Of a stretch of DNA of 64,000 nt, positions 11,846-23,212 are shown one piece after another. The stretch comes from Pezicula radicicola (lineage: Eukaryota > Ascomycota > Leotiomycetes > Helotiales > Dermateaceae): assembly GCA_003008705.1 (NCBI GenBank), contig PDUO01000021.1, positions 746,766 to 810,765 on the forward strand. Direction: 5' to 3'. Every line of letters starts with the position of its first letter. Within the stretch, counting starts at the first letter, position 1. A program made the position numbers and the translations under genes. The notes below the pieces were generated by a model. The model saw nothing but the letters and a program-made list of their open reading frames with translations, was not told the origin of the DNA and ran no database searches.

Positions 11846-12470
11846 ATGTTTTCATCACGACTAACTGGTGATCCAATCGTCGACCTACGCCACCTATGCC
11901 TGCGCCATGGACCTCCTGACCAGCAACCCAAGTACACATACAAGGGTCCCAATGGCAACAAGCTTACAGCTGGAGTACGCTTCCTAGGCCATCAAGTCAA
12001 CTTGTGGAACGAGAAGAAATCCTATGAAAGCAAAGCCATTGCTCAGAAAGCAGTCGCTGTGAAGGCATTAAATATGTTCTCACGCCACTACGTAAGTACT
12101 GTGCTCCAACATGTATATCGCTGATGCCAATTGAAAAGCTACAGGAACCTCAAGGACCTCCACCCCCAAATCCACGCACTGTTGCTAGGCGCACGAAGCG
12201 TCAATTAGCTGCTGCTACCAAGGCTCTTGACTCCATTACACTCTCAATGAGCACACCATCACAACAACTTCCACTACCCACTGTACCCGCCCCTACTGCA
12301 GTATGCCAATATTTTCCGCTTTTAGTACGCACTTAGACTGACGTAACTTCACATAGACACCTAAGCCCAAGAAGAAGACCCAACCCACCAAAGGCGACAA
12401 GAAGGAAATTGAAAGAATGGCAAAGGAGTTTTCTACGATGCAAGTCGATGATGACGAGTCAAAGGCTTAA
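11846..12470 (+). CDS. small dsRBM-like protein, 171 aa
   Basis: Three exons (11846-12091, 12145-12300, 12357-12470), two phase-0 introns of 53 and 56 bp. Residues 8-82 form the dsRBM-like unit: DPIVDLRHLCLRHG as helix 1, a YTYKGPNG turn, TAGVRFLGHQVNLW as strands, and SKAIAQKAVAVKALNMF as helix 2. This is the shortest and perhaps simplest member of the local family. The tail is proline-rich, then basic (RRTKRQLAAATKAL), then lysine-rich (PKPKKKTQPTKGDKK), and ends acidic (VDDDESKA). The basic stretches could serve nuclear targeting or nucleic-acid contact. No catalytic motif is present. Binding of dsRNA is an inference from pattern; the conserved Lys-Lys pair of canonical dsRBMs is not fully kept. 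Confidence 0.82.
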
Positions 12471-13226
12471 GTAAATCAATGGGTTGGGGCCGTAGGATAC
12501 GAGGGATACTGCGGGCACACCTAAATACATAAGTTGCTGGGATATCTTTGAGGGAGTTTTACGGGTTGCATGGAATTCCCGCTACCCTGTGGCTAATCGG
12601 CGTAGTATTCAGTGCAAAAAAATTAGCTCAGGCATCTACTGGGTAAATTTGCACTTCTGTGTACAGTTTCTTCTTACAAGACTGTACAGAACCTGCAAAT
12701 TTTGTATCATACAGAATCGATTTTGGCGTTTTCTCAACAAAAGTCCTATTGTTTTTCATTTTGACCACTGGGATTTATCTGTGACATTTCTTATCTAGCA
12801 GAATCGAGTTTCGGTTTCTGAGATATGAAGTTACTCTTCGTCTTTTTGCTGCTTTGTACCCTCGTTCCCACCTCGCTTAAATCATTACACTACTCCGTAC
12901 GCAGACAAAGAGCTCCAAGACCTTCCCTTATTAGTCATGCTTGTTTGAGATGATACCGACATTATGAGTCGCATGGTTAGGGTGAGAGAATCCGTAAACA
13001 GCAACATATGGTCTATAGAATGCTGTCCTCGCCACGTACCCACTTTCAAATTTCAAACTGAGTCACTTACGTGGTTTAGGTAACACAGGTTCCTTTACGT
13101 TATTTGTTTGGGTTTAACTTACTTGGCTTGAGTATCACTTCATCCGTCAGCTTATTTCATAACACTGATTTCCCTACATAAATCTACCTAATTAACAATC
13201 TCAACGCCATCAATGCCATCAGACCA
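12471..13226. other. convergent intergenic region
   Basis: This spacer lies between two converging dsRBM-like genes. It holds no ORF of coding character, no RNA gene and no evident repeat. Confidence 0.55.
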
Positions 13227-16200
13227 CTAATCTAGAGAGCTAACTTCATCTTCTCCGCCAGTTTCTTTCTCCTCCTCTCCATTCTCAGAAACACCATCGC
13301 TCAACTGAACAGGTAAAGGAACCATAGCAGCTTGAACAGCCTCTGGCACAACGATATGGATAGTAGTCTCTGATTTTGGTGTATGAAAACCCGTTCCACT
13401 AGCTTCATCTGCAGAACTTGATTCATCGGCTTCGGGATTAACCTGTGATGCAAGCTTTACCGCGAAGAAAGAGCCAATGATATTCAACCATTTCTCAGTA
13501 GTGCATGATAGAAGGTTATCCTGGTTACAAATTATCTCGCAGATGTCGTTGAGAAGTGTTGTTGCTCGAGCAATGATTGCTGATTGTGGAGCCTATGATA
13601 TATTAGTTTAAAATAATTAAATAGGAAGGTGCAATGTGGCAACTTACAGGAAGACCAAATTGTGGGAGAACAATTTCAGGGAGATGTGGAGGTGTTGTCT
13701 GTTGGTTGATTGGGTTAGTTCGTACTCCAGGTGTGGGATGGTGAAGTAGAGCTTACTCGTGAGATTATACCGCCGGCTGGAATCAATCGGTGATCGATGG
13801 CTTCACCTCCCTCTTCAGAATGGGCTGCATTCCACGATTCATGTTGTGCCTGGATATATTTCTTAGCCTCGGCAATCCATTGTTTCGCGGTCTCCGGTCC
13901 GTCAATAAAGAAGAGCTCGCTAAGTGCTTGGAGTTCCTCATATACTCGACTCTGCAGGTCTTTGAATAATGCCTTTGAAGTACGTGGTTAGCTTGGAAGG
14001 GCATAGAATGAGTAGTTAAGGAGTCTTACTGGACGGTGGAGCTCTTTGATAGTGATGGAACGAAGGGGCCCAGGACCTGAAGCTAACATTGAGGTAGCGA
14101 AAGTCATTGATTTGTCAGGCTATAAAGATATCAGTAACTAATAGACGTTTGTGGGGAGGGAACATGTGCCGGCAAGTCTCATGAGTCGCTTTATTTCAAC
14201 TATTGCCGACACACCCAAGCTTACTTACAGCGAAATACTTATTGCAGACCATGACATGTTCATTAGCGACCCAAGAATGAGTGATGGCGTCTGCCTTTGC
14301 TGCATTAGGAACCGGAACCGATGAAATAACCAATGAAGGCTTGTTCTTGCTTACAGCTCCACTATCAGTTGTCGGAAACGGGTTTGGGAAGAAGCTAGCT
14401 GGAAAGTTCAAAGCAGGGTTATTGACTCTAGTGGGTTGTCCAGCATTGCTCCGAGCTACTGGGTATCTATGTCCTTGTAAATAGTCCGCAAGTCTCAATT
14501 CTTCGGAGCAAAATCGTTGGTATTCCGGTTGAGAACTGATACTTAAGTGTAACACTTGCCCAGGGTATGGTTCAGGTTCGCGCACCACCTTTCCTTGGAA
14601 GGGAACCATTACAGTGCCGGTGTTATTTTCGGTCGTCTCTGAGGCTGGGATTGATTGGTTAACGTAACTTTGCGGGAAAAGCTTGTCCATGCTAGGAACT
14701 GGTACACTGCTGCTGAAGCGGTTTGGTTCCTGCTGGCGTTGGGTGGTATGGACCTATAACGAAAAATTTAGTTGACTTTAACTGAGAGGAGTTAAAACCT
14801 TGTGGAAACATACCGGTTGTCGAAAGGGATAGTTCATATTTTGGTTGGAGGCGTTGCCAGAACTATCATGCGAAACACGTACTGGACCAAAAAGATTCGT
14901 AGTGTTCACAGCGCCATTAGGATTGCTTGTTATATTCTGTGGAGTGTGTCCAAAGAATGCAGCTAAAACTCCCGGGTGCGCGTTGCCGAAGGGGTTATTA
15001 GTCGTGCTTGTTGTAGTTGCTTGTCCAAAGAGACTCGTCGGTTGCTTCGAGTTGTTACTTGGCTGCGGTGCTATGCTACTAGACAGATAGTCTGATCCAG
15101 AGCCTCTAAGCGGAAGATGCTGTGCAGTCCCGGAAGGATAACTTCCTGCGCAAGTGACTGGAGGTCGTGGGCCAAAATAAGAGTTAGAGCTAAAAGAAAT
15201 TGGCATCTCCTTCTGGTTGATGGTTGTGCTGCTAGAAGGTCCAACGCTAGAACTAGGAGCTGAAATTGGTGTTGCATTACCAAAATGCGAATTGAACAGA
15301 GAACTACCTCCTTGCGGTGCTTGAGCACTATTTGTAGTTCCAAGGTTTTTGTGGTTGCAATATAGGCTGTTACACCCTTGCGGACAAGATTTTGGCTGTA
15401 CAGGACCAAAAAGTGACGATGGTCTCGGTCTACCAAATATAGAGCCACTTTCTTGCTGTGGTTGAGCATTGCTCATAGATCCGACGTTTTTGTGATGGCA
15501 AAATAAGCTGCTACACCCTTGTGGGCAAGGCGTTGGCTGTGCTGTGCCAAAAAGCGAGCCTGATGCCGATTTTTCAAAGAGAGAGCTACTTCCTTGTGAT
15601 GGTTGAGCATTGCTCGTGGGTGCGAGGTTTCTATGACTGCAAAAGTAGAGACTGCGGAATCCTTGTGGACATGGTCTAGGTTGTACGGCACCAAAAAGCG
15701 AGCTTGAGGTTGATTCTGAGGTTCCGAAAAGAGAGCCACTTCGTTGCTGTGGTTGAATATTGTTCGTGGAAGGAACATTTCTGTGACTGCAAAAGAGACC
15801 GCCCGTACAGCCTTGTGCACACGGGTATTTCTGGTCACAAGTACTTGATATTGGCATGTGGTTCTCCCCAAAAAGTGAACGCGCATGACCATCAGGCAAG
15901 GTACGCGACGTGTGTTGTGTGTCGTTGGCCTTAGTATTGAGAGCTCTACCTTTGGAAACAGTCAGTCCAGGCTCGGTAGCTTTAGGCTGGAAGGGACTTT
16001 GTAATTGAGGAGTTGGAGGATTGAAGAGACCGCTTGCGCGGGCTGTACTACCTGTCGCAAGAGAAGCAGATGTAGCAGGAGTTGCGCTGAAAAGGCTCGT
16101 TGATTGTTTGTTTTGCATACTAATATTGCTGGTCGAGTCAACAGAAGTTCCAGTTCCTGCAGTTGTTCTGATTGACAATGTATTGTTGATGGCATGCGAA

Positions 16201-16558
16201 GCCGGCGCCGGAGTTGAAGCAGAATTGCCAGTCTATCATTCACCAAGTCAGCATCAACAAACCAATGTATCACTGTGATGTAAGAATGGTCACAGAAAGA
16301 AGAGCGCACCTTTGAGTTAACAAAATGTTCCTCAATCCAGGACAGAGCTTGCCTAGAAGCAATACGTCGTGCTTCATCCCTTGATTTGCCAATGCCAAAG
16401 TGGGTCTTCATCTGACCCTCGAACGTGATGCTGTAGTGCCAGCGATCTGGAAAAACTAGATCAGGCTTATCAAGAACAACGAGTATTGTTAGATCGTGGC
16501 GTTCGCATTCTGTTGATAGTTGCGCGACGGGATCGGGTTCCCCAGATGAGTCGGCCAT
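13227..16558 (-). CDS. dsRBM-like domain fused to FG-repeat and Cys/His-repeat region, about 960-970 aa
   Basis: Minus-strand exons: 16558-16310, 16232-14814, 14753-14229, a fourth exon ending at 14030, then 13972-13757, 13698-13648 and 13592-13227. Residues 9-80 are dsRBM-like (DPVAQLSTECERH; WHYSITFEGQ; RDEARRIASRQALSWIEEH). Exon 2 (about 84-556) is Ser/Asn/Gln-rich with SLFG, LFGP and FFG dipeptide repeats like nucleoporin FG regions. Inside it, residues about 214-390 hold four repeats of about 50 residues with a CPQGC-x4/5-C-x-H core; the second has Phe for the second Cys. The C-terminal third is helical and ends acidic. One boundary is unsettled: the strong acceptor at 14120/14121 gives a 91-bp exon 4 that breaks frame. 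Using the donor at 14224 and an acceptor at 14083 or 14077 keeps frame. Otherwise there is one extra base in the A-run at 14100-14103. Function unknown; nuclear-pore or RNP association is inference. Confidence 0.8.
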
Positions 16559-18935
16559 GTTGATGATTGTGAATAGAAAGTGATCTCAAGGAGGGTTCTG
16601 TTCTGTGTGGATATTTTTTGCGTAAGAGCTCGTTGTGTTGATGTTGTTGTTGTGTTTGTGGAGTCGATGTTGTGGTGGAGGAAGAAAGAAGAATGAGCGC
16701 ATCGTAAAGGAGCTTAAAACTTCTACAGCCCGCTAGTCTAAATGCCTCGCGATCACTAGGCAGGAAATTTCATGAAAGTTTCTGGTGAATTCTCTATTCT
16801 CAGACATTCTTCTGGGTTTCGTGACACTTCGTGTTGCCTACCGCCTTCTTTGATATTCTAGAGACATGGATCAGTCAAAAGAGTATATGTCGATTGTGTC
16901 TACTTGAAGGCTTTTGACCTCATACATCAAGTCACTTAACTTTCGATACTATCAGCTATTACAATGATCGCATAAGCCCAGTCGAGTCTTGAGTGGTAAA
17001 GGTAACCAAATGATGCCTCGCTTAACTTGAGAGCATCGTCGCTAAGCACTGACTTGGTATTAATGATAAAGAGGTTTCGAAACTATTCAATAAGAGGCAC
17101 ATATATCCACACTTCCAACTTTCAGCCTTTGTATTGGACAGTCTAATTCTACAGTAGTTCTCGTAGGTATTATTAATAAGGCTGATCAGATGATATATTC
17201 TATATCAACAATCAAGTAGGAGCCTACATTATCCTCCTTACAACATGCTAGCCCTTGCTTAAATCAACTTATCAAGGTCCTTAAATGCACACTTCCATAA
17301 TTTCTCTACTACGATGTTTTGCTTCTAAACTCTAGGTGTTACTATTGAGTTATAGTACTACTACACCGTACAAAATGAAGAACAAGTTAACATTTAACTA
17401 GGAGCCTAGTTCCTAGTAATTTTTCAAGGGTATTTAGCTTTGGACGATTGAAATTATTCAAGTATCCAGAGAGCAAAGAGCTGGCCATAGAGTAGGATGA
17501 GTCCTATCCTATAAACCACAACCCTTAACATACTTTCGGCTTTGACTCTAGAACATCTTACCCTTCCTCTATCAAGGTCACTCAACCGTCGGCTCCTTCT
17601 TACGTTGAGTTCCAGAGTCTTGCAGATTCGATAAGCTTACCTATCAGCCTTATGGAGAAGCTCCTGACCCTATTCAATCTCTTATATCAACGTATCAACG
17701 CTGCGTAAAACATCTTCAGCAACAGCGCAGAAGGTGACGGAAAGGATAATACGATTCGATACCAACTCAACTCAACTCAACTCAACTCAACTCAACTCAA
17801 CTCAACTCAACTCAACTCAACTCAACTCAACTCAAAAAAATCTCCAGTACACATCCTCATCATCCCCGAACCTAGCCCTATCCTTCCTCCCTGTAAATCC
17901 GGAAGACAAAAAAAAATACTAAGCAAAAGAATAACACCTTACACAATGCCAACAACTTTCTAGCTACCTAATCGAAATAAAAACTAGAACTCTATCCAAA
18001 AAAAAACTAAACCTGCTGTTCCCTCCCTAAGAACTCCTTAAGTAGCTTCGGATTCTAAACAGCACGTAATTCCTTAAGCATTTGGCTCCTAACCTATTCT
18101 AAATCTTCCCAAGCACTATCTTCCCAAGTGTTTTCCTAGTTTCATATAGCAACCATCTGCGGCAATTACAGGCCAAAGGTATAACTAAGGTTGCTACCCT
18201 AATCTAGGAGAGGCATTAAATAAAAGAAGGATATATCGCGCTATACTAACAAGTTCCTAGCTAAATAATAACTAAGACTTTGCATGTCGAGGAATAAATC
18301 TATTTGTTCCCAATAGTCTTAGCTGAGAAACGATGAGTTCCGATCACTGATGGATAGGCTTGGTAGATGAATGAGTTAGGTGCTTCAGTATAGCTGATAG
18401 AACTCAATACAGCTTTTAGAGATTTGCGGACGGTTCTGGCTGAACTGGCGGTGTCTACTGGCGTAGAAGTTCAAGCCACTCGGCTGCTTACGAAGATTGG
18501 AACCTCACACTTGTGGGCGGTCCCGTTGTTATGAAGCTTCAGTCCTACGTTAGTAAAATGCCATAAATCAGTAGAGACAGGTGAAAAGTAAGCTCAACCT
18601 CACGTACTCAAGAGATGAGATTCTTCGTTTTTTAAGAAATCCCACGTCACAAAACACGTCACAAACTAAGAGTCACAGCACAGTCCATCAAACAAATCCG
18701 ATTTCAAATCCACCATTATGCCGTTTATTGGTTTTGTGATGTACAGTGACAAAAGAAAAGGCCCCCATTCATCCCAGAATACACCATCAGGAACCTCCCC
18801 ACCCTTTACAGTAAAGTAGGTAGAAGATCCCCAGTCTATCAAAATGCTGTATTTATTGAATCTCCACTTCTCGTTCAATAGCACACCATTATACCCGTCA
18901 TCCTCGTCATCCGCCCACAACACCTGGCTCAGCAC
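16559..18935. other. AT-rich gene-poor region
   Basis: The promoter of the minus-strand gene occupies the first few hundred bases (TTGTTGTTGTG-type sequence, a CA-rich leader on the coding strand). From about 16750 on there is no coding signal, and transition-rich AT bias suggests decayed repeats. It contains the (CTCAA)n array listed separately and a relic shared with about 9640-9675. Confidence 0.5.
17764..17836. repeat. (CTCAA)n microsatellite, about 14 units
   Basis: An uninterrupted pentanucleotide array ends in a short A-run. It is the longest perfect simple repeat in the window. Translation would give a Leu/Asn/Ser/Thr/Gln repeat, but no gene surrounds it. Confidence 0.95.
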
Positions 18936-19726
18936 TCAGTGATGAGCACCTGTGTCCCCACGGTAACCAATCAACTTCATTCTGCCGATCATCTCACCAA
19001 CAGTGAAGAACCCAAGCAACTCGGCGGCGATGACACCTCCTGAGGCTATCTGGGCGGTACTGAGGTTGCGGACGCGGTTTAGAACGCCTTGTGGAGATGA
19101 CGCTACCTTCTCGGTGGTCTCGGAGGCTTGCTTGAGAAGTTGTTGGGGGTTCTTGACGGTGTTGAGTAGGCGCTGGAAATATGACTGGAAGGTTGAAAGG
19201 GGTCTGTCACTTGATATTAGGTTTATGTTCTCTAAAATAAAGATCCGGCATAAGGATACTTACGGAGGAGCCATCTGTCGGCCCTTGAAGACCAACTTGG
19301 AGAGCTCTAATCCGACACGCGCGTAGTAAATCGTTGGGGGAATTTGTCCTGCAAGCACCCATCATCAGCCATTGAACCTCCAAACATGACTCTACTGCCT
19401 CAATGGCAACCACAGAGATACCACATACGCTCAACGAAGGCAATAAACTTTCCAGTCCTGCCTCCAATCTTGCCCAAAGCATTACCAACCCCCTTGGCAG
19501 CGCCTGCAATCGCCGGTCCAGCGGCCGACGAGACCTTTGACAAACCCTCGGAAGCTCTCGATTGGAAATTTGAGGCTGCTTCCGATGCCTTGCTTGATGC
19601 CTTTGAAGCTGTCTCCTTTGCGGCCTCTGCGGTCTTGGTGGTGGTTGACTCAAATCGACGTGCTACGGTCCGGCCAGACAGCTTGGTTGACTGGCGCAGC
19701 ACGGCGCGGGAAACAGGTAGTGACAT
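18936..19726 (-). CDS. ATP20: mitochondrial F1Fo ATP synthase subunit g
   Basis: Three exons (19726-19429, 19348-19264, 19203-18936) give 216 residues; introns are 80 and 60 bp. Subunit g sits in the membrane arm of mitochondrial ATP synthase and supports dimerisation of the complex. The N-terminus (SLPVSRAVLRQSTKL) looks like a mitochondrial import sequence, followed by an Ala/Ser/Lys-rich fungal extension. The family core spans exons 2-3: PPTIYYARVGLELSKLVFKG, then MAPP and FQSYFQ. The single membrane segment near the C-terminus (about 185-207) contains the dimerisation-type GxxxG motif as GEMIG. I chose the ATG at 19726 rather than the in-frame one at 19759, because the import-like sequence begins there. 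A CACGTG box lies about 160 bp upstream (19885-19890). Confidence 0.95.
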
Positions 19727-20068
19727 GGCGATGAATTGTATATGCGCCGATAAACCCAAAGGAAAGCTCGCTCGATAATTAGGGACGGTGGTGGGCGGGC
19801 AATTGGGTCGTAGAATTGAGTGCTCGCGCGAGAGGATGCCACTTTTTCGAAGTTTCCGTTGCTCGGGAAGAGACGGTTAGCGCACACGTGATGCTTGGTT
19901 GGAACATAAGGTTCTGGAGCTCTTCCCAGCTCTTATGCGATGGCGGCTATCATAATTCATTACAGTATCGCAACTCACGATGCATGAATGAACCATTGAT
20001 CTAAGCTTTAATTGCTACGGTATTTGGTATGTACACGAGTGGGGATGCCTGTATTTTACGCGCCATGC

Positions 20069-21238
20069 TCAGTCCTCGCTCTTTATCTGCACCTTGATCG
20101 CGCCCGTCTTTGGATCTGCAGCTGTCTTGAAAGCTTCGACCGCGTCCTCCAGCTGGAATCGATGCGTGACAAGCTTCTTCAGATCAATTACACCAGCTTG
20201 GACAAGTCGAATGGCTCTGGGCCATGTGTTACAGTAGCGGTACTGGAACTGCAGGTCGACTTCGCGCACACTGAGTCTCATGAAGGGGATGTTCATCTCG
20301 TTCTTCCCCACACCTATCACGAACACCTTTCCGCCGAACTTCACTGCCCAGATCGCCGCAGACACACTGCTCTCAACGCCGGTGCACTCGAGCGCGATTG
20401 CTGGCTCGATGCCTCCGAACGCAGCTACAATTGCCTTACCACCATCTTCCGCGGACATTCTGCCGACCTTGTAGGTGATAACATCTGGTACGAGCTTCTT
20501 CGCGAACTCCAACCTTCCCTCGTCAATATCGGTGATGACAATGGGGCAGGCTCCTGCAGCCTTGCAGCAAAGTAGTGTGATGAGACCAATTGGTCCAGCG
20601 CCGCAGATTAAGACGGGGTCTCCCAATTGGACTCCAGATCGCTGCATGCAGGCCAAGGATACGCTGAGAGGCTCTAGACACGCACCATCCTCGAATGACA
20701 TGTCTCCAATCTTGTGACACCATACTGCAGGGTGGTTTACATATCTTCTGAGCAATCCGTACACTGGTGGGGTAGACAGGAACTGGACTTTCTCGCAGCC
20801 ATTATATCTTCCGGTGAGGCAGGGTTCGCATTCGCCACAGATGATGTTTGGCTCGATTGCAACCCGATCTCCGACCTTCAAGTGTGTTACTGTCGGATGG
20901 ACAGCCAATATCACTCCCGCAGACTCGTGTCCAAGTATATGTGTATCCTCAACGATCATGGGGCCAATACAGCCAGCGTGCCAAAAGTGTACATCGGATC
21001 TGGGAGAGTGTTAGTTATGATTGTGGAAAGATGCCTAGTCGACTTACCCGCAGATACCTGTGCTCTTGATGCCCACCGTTACTTCTCCCACCTTCAGAGT
21101 ATCTCCCCTCTCAACCTCCTCAAGGGTAGGCTTGGCCTCCGCAACGTATAGGTCGTGTCCGGGATTGGTATACACACCAATGTTGGCCTTAGAAGGCCTA
21201 ATCGTTGCAGCTACTGGTTCCGTTGCTGAAGGGCTCAT
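20069..21238 (-). CDS. lad1: L-arabinitol 4-dehydrogenase
   Basis: Two exons (21238-21048, 20999-20069) with one 48-bp intron give 373 residues, close to the roughly 377 of other fungal Lad1 proteins. The enzyme oxidises L-arabinitol to L-xylulose with NAD+ in the cytosolic L-arabinose pathway. It belongs to the zinc-dependent medium-chain dehydrogenases: catalytic zinc ligands in GICGSD and GHESAG, the structural zinc cysteines in [15 protein letters not shown], and a Rossmann motif GAGPIG followed by an acidic residue (ITDID) expected for NAD+ preference. The stretch [11 protein letters not shown] is characteristic of fungal LAD, separating it from xylitol and sorbitol dehydrogenases. The intron falls inside the catalytic GICG-SD motif. 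It is transcribed away from the 2-hydroxyacid dehydrogenase gene across an 879-bp shared upstream region. Confidence 0.96.
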
Positions 21239-22117
21239 GATTGCGGTCCTGTGGTATATTGCTAGGCGGTGATATTAAAAGGTAGGTGAACTCTGAGAAT
21301 AATTTACTTTGGGCTGCTCCTTCCTGAAAATATTGGGGGTATCCAAGAGAGATATATCGTCGGCCGGAAAAAGCTGTAAGTCGTACCTAGGTTGGTTATA
21401 CTATAGGTAGAGTAATTCTTTCTTTCGGGTGCTTCAACATAGCCATCCGAGAATTATCCCACATCTCTCTCCCAGCTCGTAGCGAGCGTTTGTTGTTCAT
21501 GGCGGGGCATCAAGTCGGCTCAACGCTCCCCGATAACAGGCTGAGCTCCACGGTGGAAAGCGATTGTTTGTCGACTTGATGCGCACCAATGACAAAGCGA
21601 CAAACCTGATTGTTGACTTGCTTTGTCTTAGCTGACTCTCGCGCCTCCGAAGTTTATCAATTGAACAGCTCTCACCGGAGCCTATCTTGGAAGGTATCTC
21701 GAGCTTACCATGTGATAGGAAATAGAAAGTAGACGCCGGTAGTTGCTGTTTGGGACGGAAGATTTATGATGTGGGAAGGCCTTTTAAGTCTTTTAAGTCT
21801 GTCATCCTCGGGGTTGTGCATGCCTGCCATTTCTTGGATCCAGCGAATGGCGTAATGAGGCTCATTTGCCGATGTCGCTTGACGGACCCCGCATCATATT
21901 GTATCAATTCAGATGCGGAGGCACAAGGAGGAGGCTGTTGGGGAACATTACAGTGATTACTTACCGGTACTATACGAGCATTGTGATTGACGGCTATATT
22001 TCAGTCTTCTTTAACATTAGGTGAGTGAGTGCTCTGTTCCCCCAATTAGTGGCCCAAGTAACTTACTGGGATGGAAATAGCCGACTGACCCGTGACTGCA
22101 CTGCAAGATCTATCACA
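21239..22117. promoter_or_regulatory. divergent promoter region of lad1 and the hydroxyacid dehydrogenase gene
   Basis: The 879 bp separate two divergent starts, so both promoters must lie here. One GCGGGG at 21502-21507 fits the SYGGRG consensus of the carbon-catabolite repressor CreA/Cre1, which would suit an arabinose gene; a single site is weak evidence. The lad1-proximal 150 bp are AT-rich. No other element is claimed. Confidence 0.45.
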
Positions 22118-23212
22118 ATGACTTCTCAATCTCCAGTCAAGATAGCAGTCCTTGATGACTACCAAGGAATTGCTGCGCCGCATTTCGAGAAGCTGAAGCC
22201 TCGCTTCGAGGTCACCATATTCCGAGACACCCTGCTGCCCTACAACCAGCCAGACACCCCAGAGAGTGTCAAAGATCAACTGGTAGAACGACTCAAGCCC
22301 TTCCAAATCATCTCAACCATCCGAGAACGCACTCCCTTCCCAGGTGCCTTACTAGAGAAGCTTCCAAACCTCAAGCTCCTCCACTCGACAGGCAAGCGAA
22401 ATCTATCTCTAGACCTAGAGGCAGCCAAGAAATTGGGCATTCGCATGCATGGCGCTTCAGGTGCATCGTCAGCTGATACTGCAGCAAAGAAGAGGGGACC
22501 CGATAGTACGACGCAGCACTGCATCGCACTTATCTTAGGTATTGCACGGAACCTTCATCACGATGACGCGGTTGTTAAAGCCGGTGGTTGGGAAACCACG
22601 CTCGCCACAGGTTTGCCAGGAAAGACGTATGGAGCCTTGGGACTTGGCCGTCTGGGAGTCAATGTCTCCAAAATCCTTATCAATGTCTTTGGAGTGAAGG
22701 TTATCTGCTGGAGTAAGAACCTCACTCAGGAGGCTGCAGACGAAAAGGCAAAGGCTGCAGGCTTGCCGGTTGTGGATGAGGATGGTGACAAGACATTCAA
22801 GGTCGTTACCAAAGAAGAGCTCTTCAGCACCGCAGACATTGTATCCGTACATTATGTTCTCTCTGACCGATCACGCGGCCTTGTCGCAGCTCAAGATCTC
22901 GCACTCATGAAACCTTCTGCACTCTTCATCAATACTTCTCGAGGCCCAATCGTCGTCAACAAAGATCTATTAGACGTCTGTAAGAAAGGAAGTATTCGAG
23001 GTGTAGCACTAGATGTTTTTGATCTAGAACCACTTGAGAAGGAGAGCGAGTGGAGGAGCAATGAATGGGGTAAAAATGGAAAGACACAAGTTCTTTTAAG
23101 CCCACATATGGGTTTTGTTGAGGAAGAAACTATGAATAGGTGGTATGAACAAACGGTAGAGAACATTGAGCGTTGGGAGAAGGGGGAGGAGTTATTGGAG
23201 AGTTTATATTGA
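22118..23212 (+). CDS. D-isomer-specific 2-hydroxyacid dehydrogenase, NAD(P)-dependent
   Basis: One uninterrupted exon of 364 residues from ATG 22118. An upstream in-frame ATG at 22025 would add 31 residues unlike the family; homologues begin near VKIAVLDDYQG. The N-terminal lobe (IISTIRERTPFP, LPNLKLLHSTG) is the substrate lobe. The Rossmann motif GLGRLG starts near residue 172. Catalytic residues expected in the family are visible: Arg in NTSRGPIVV, Glu in DVFDLEPLE and His in LSPHMGF. The family reduces or oxidises 2-keto/2-hydroxy acids; the substrate cannot be told from sequence. It resembles the phosphoglycerate-dehydrogenase-like group common in fungi and proteobacteria. A charged insertion (AAKKRGPDS) precedes the usual TT-H-ALIL helix. 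Placement opposite lad1 may reflect only a shared promoter. Confidence 0.94.
   Translation: MTSQSPVKIAVLDDYQGIAAPHFEKLKPRFEVTIFRDTLLPYNQPDTPESVKDQLVERLKPFQIISTIRERTPFPGALLEKLPNLKLLHSTGKRNLSLDLEAAKKLGIRMHGASGASSADTAAKKRGPDSTTQHCIALILGIARNLHHDDAVVKAGGWETTLATGLPGKTYGALGLGRLGVNVSKILINVFGVKVICWSKNLTQEAADEKAKAAGLPVVDEDGDKTFKVVTKEELFSTADIVSVHYVLSDRSRGLVAAQDLALMKPSALFINTSRGPIVVNKDLLDVCKKGSIRGVALDVFDLEPLEKESEWRSNEWGKNGKTQVLLSPHMGFVEEETMNRWYEQTVENIERWEKGEELLESLY

Noticed and set aside
14845..15934. ORFs of 76-139 codons on both strands within the FG-repeat exon
   Set aside because: Out-of-frame shadows of the repeated coding sequence.
20012..20575. 187-codon ORF opposite lad1
   Set aside because: Shadow of the conserved dehydrogenase on the other strand.
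22025..22117. Upstream in-frame ATG of the hydroxyacid dehydrogenase
   Set aside because: The added 31 residues do not resemble the family N-terminus; ATG 22118 sits where homologues start.
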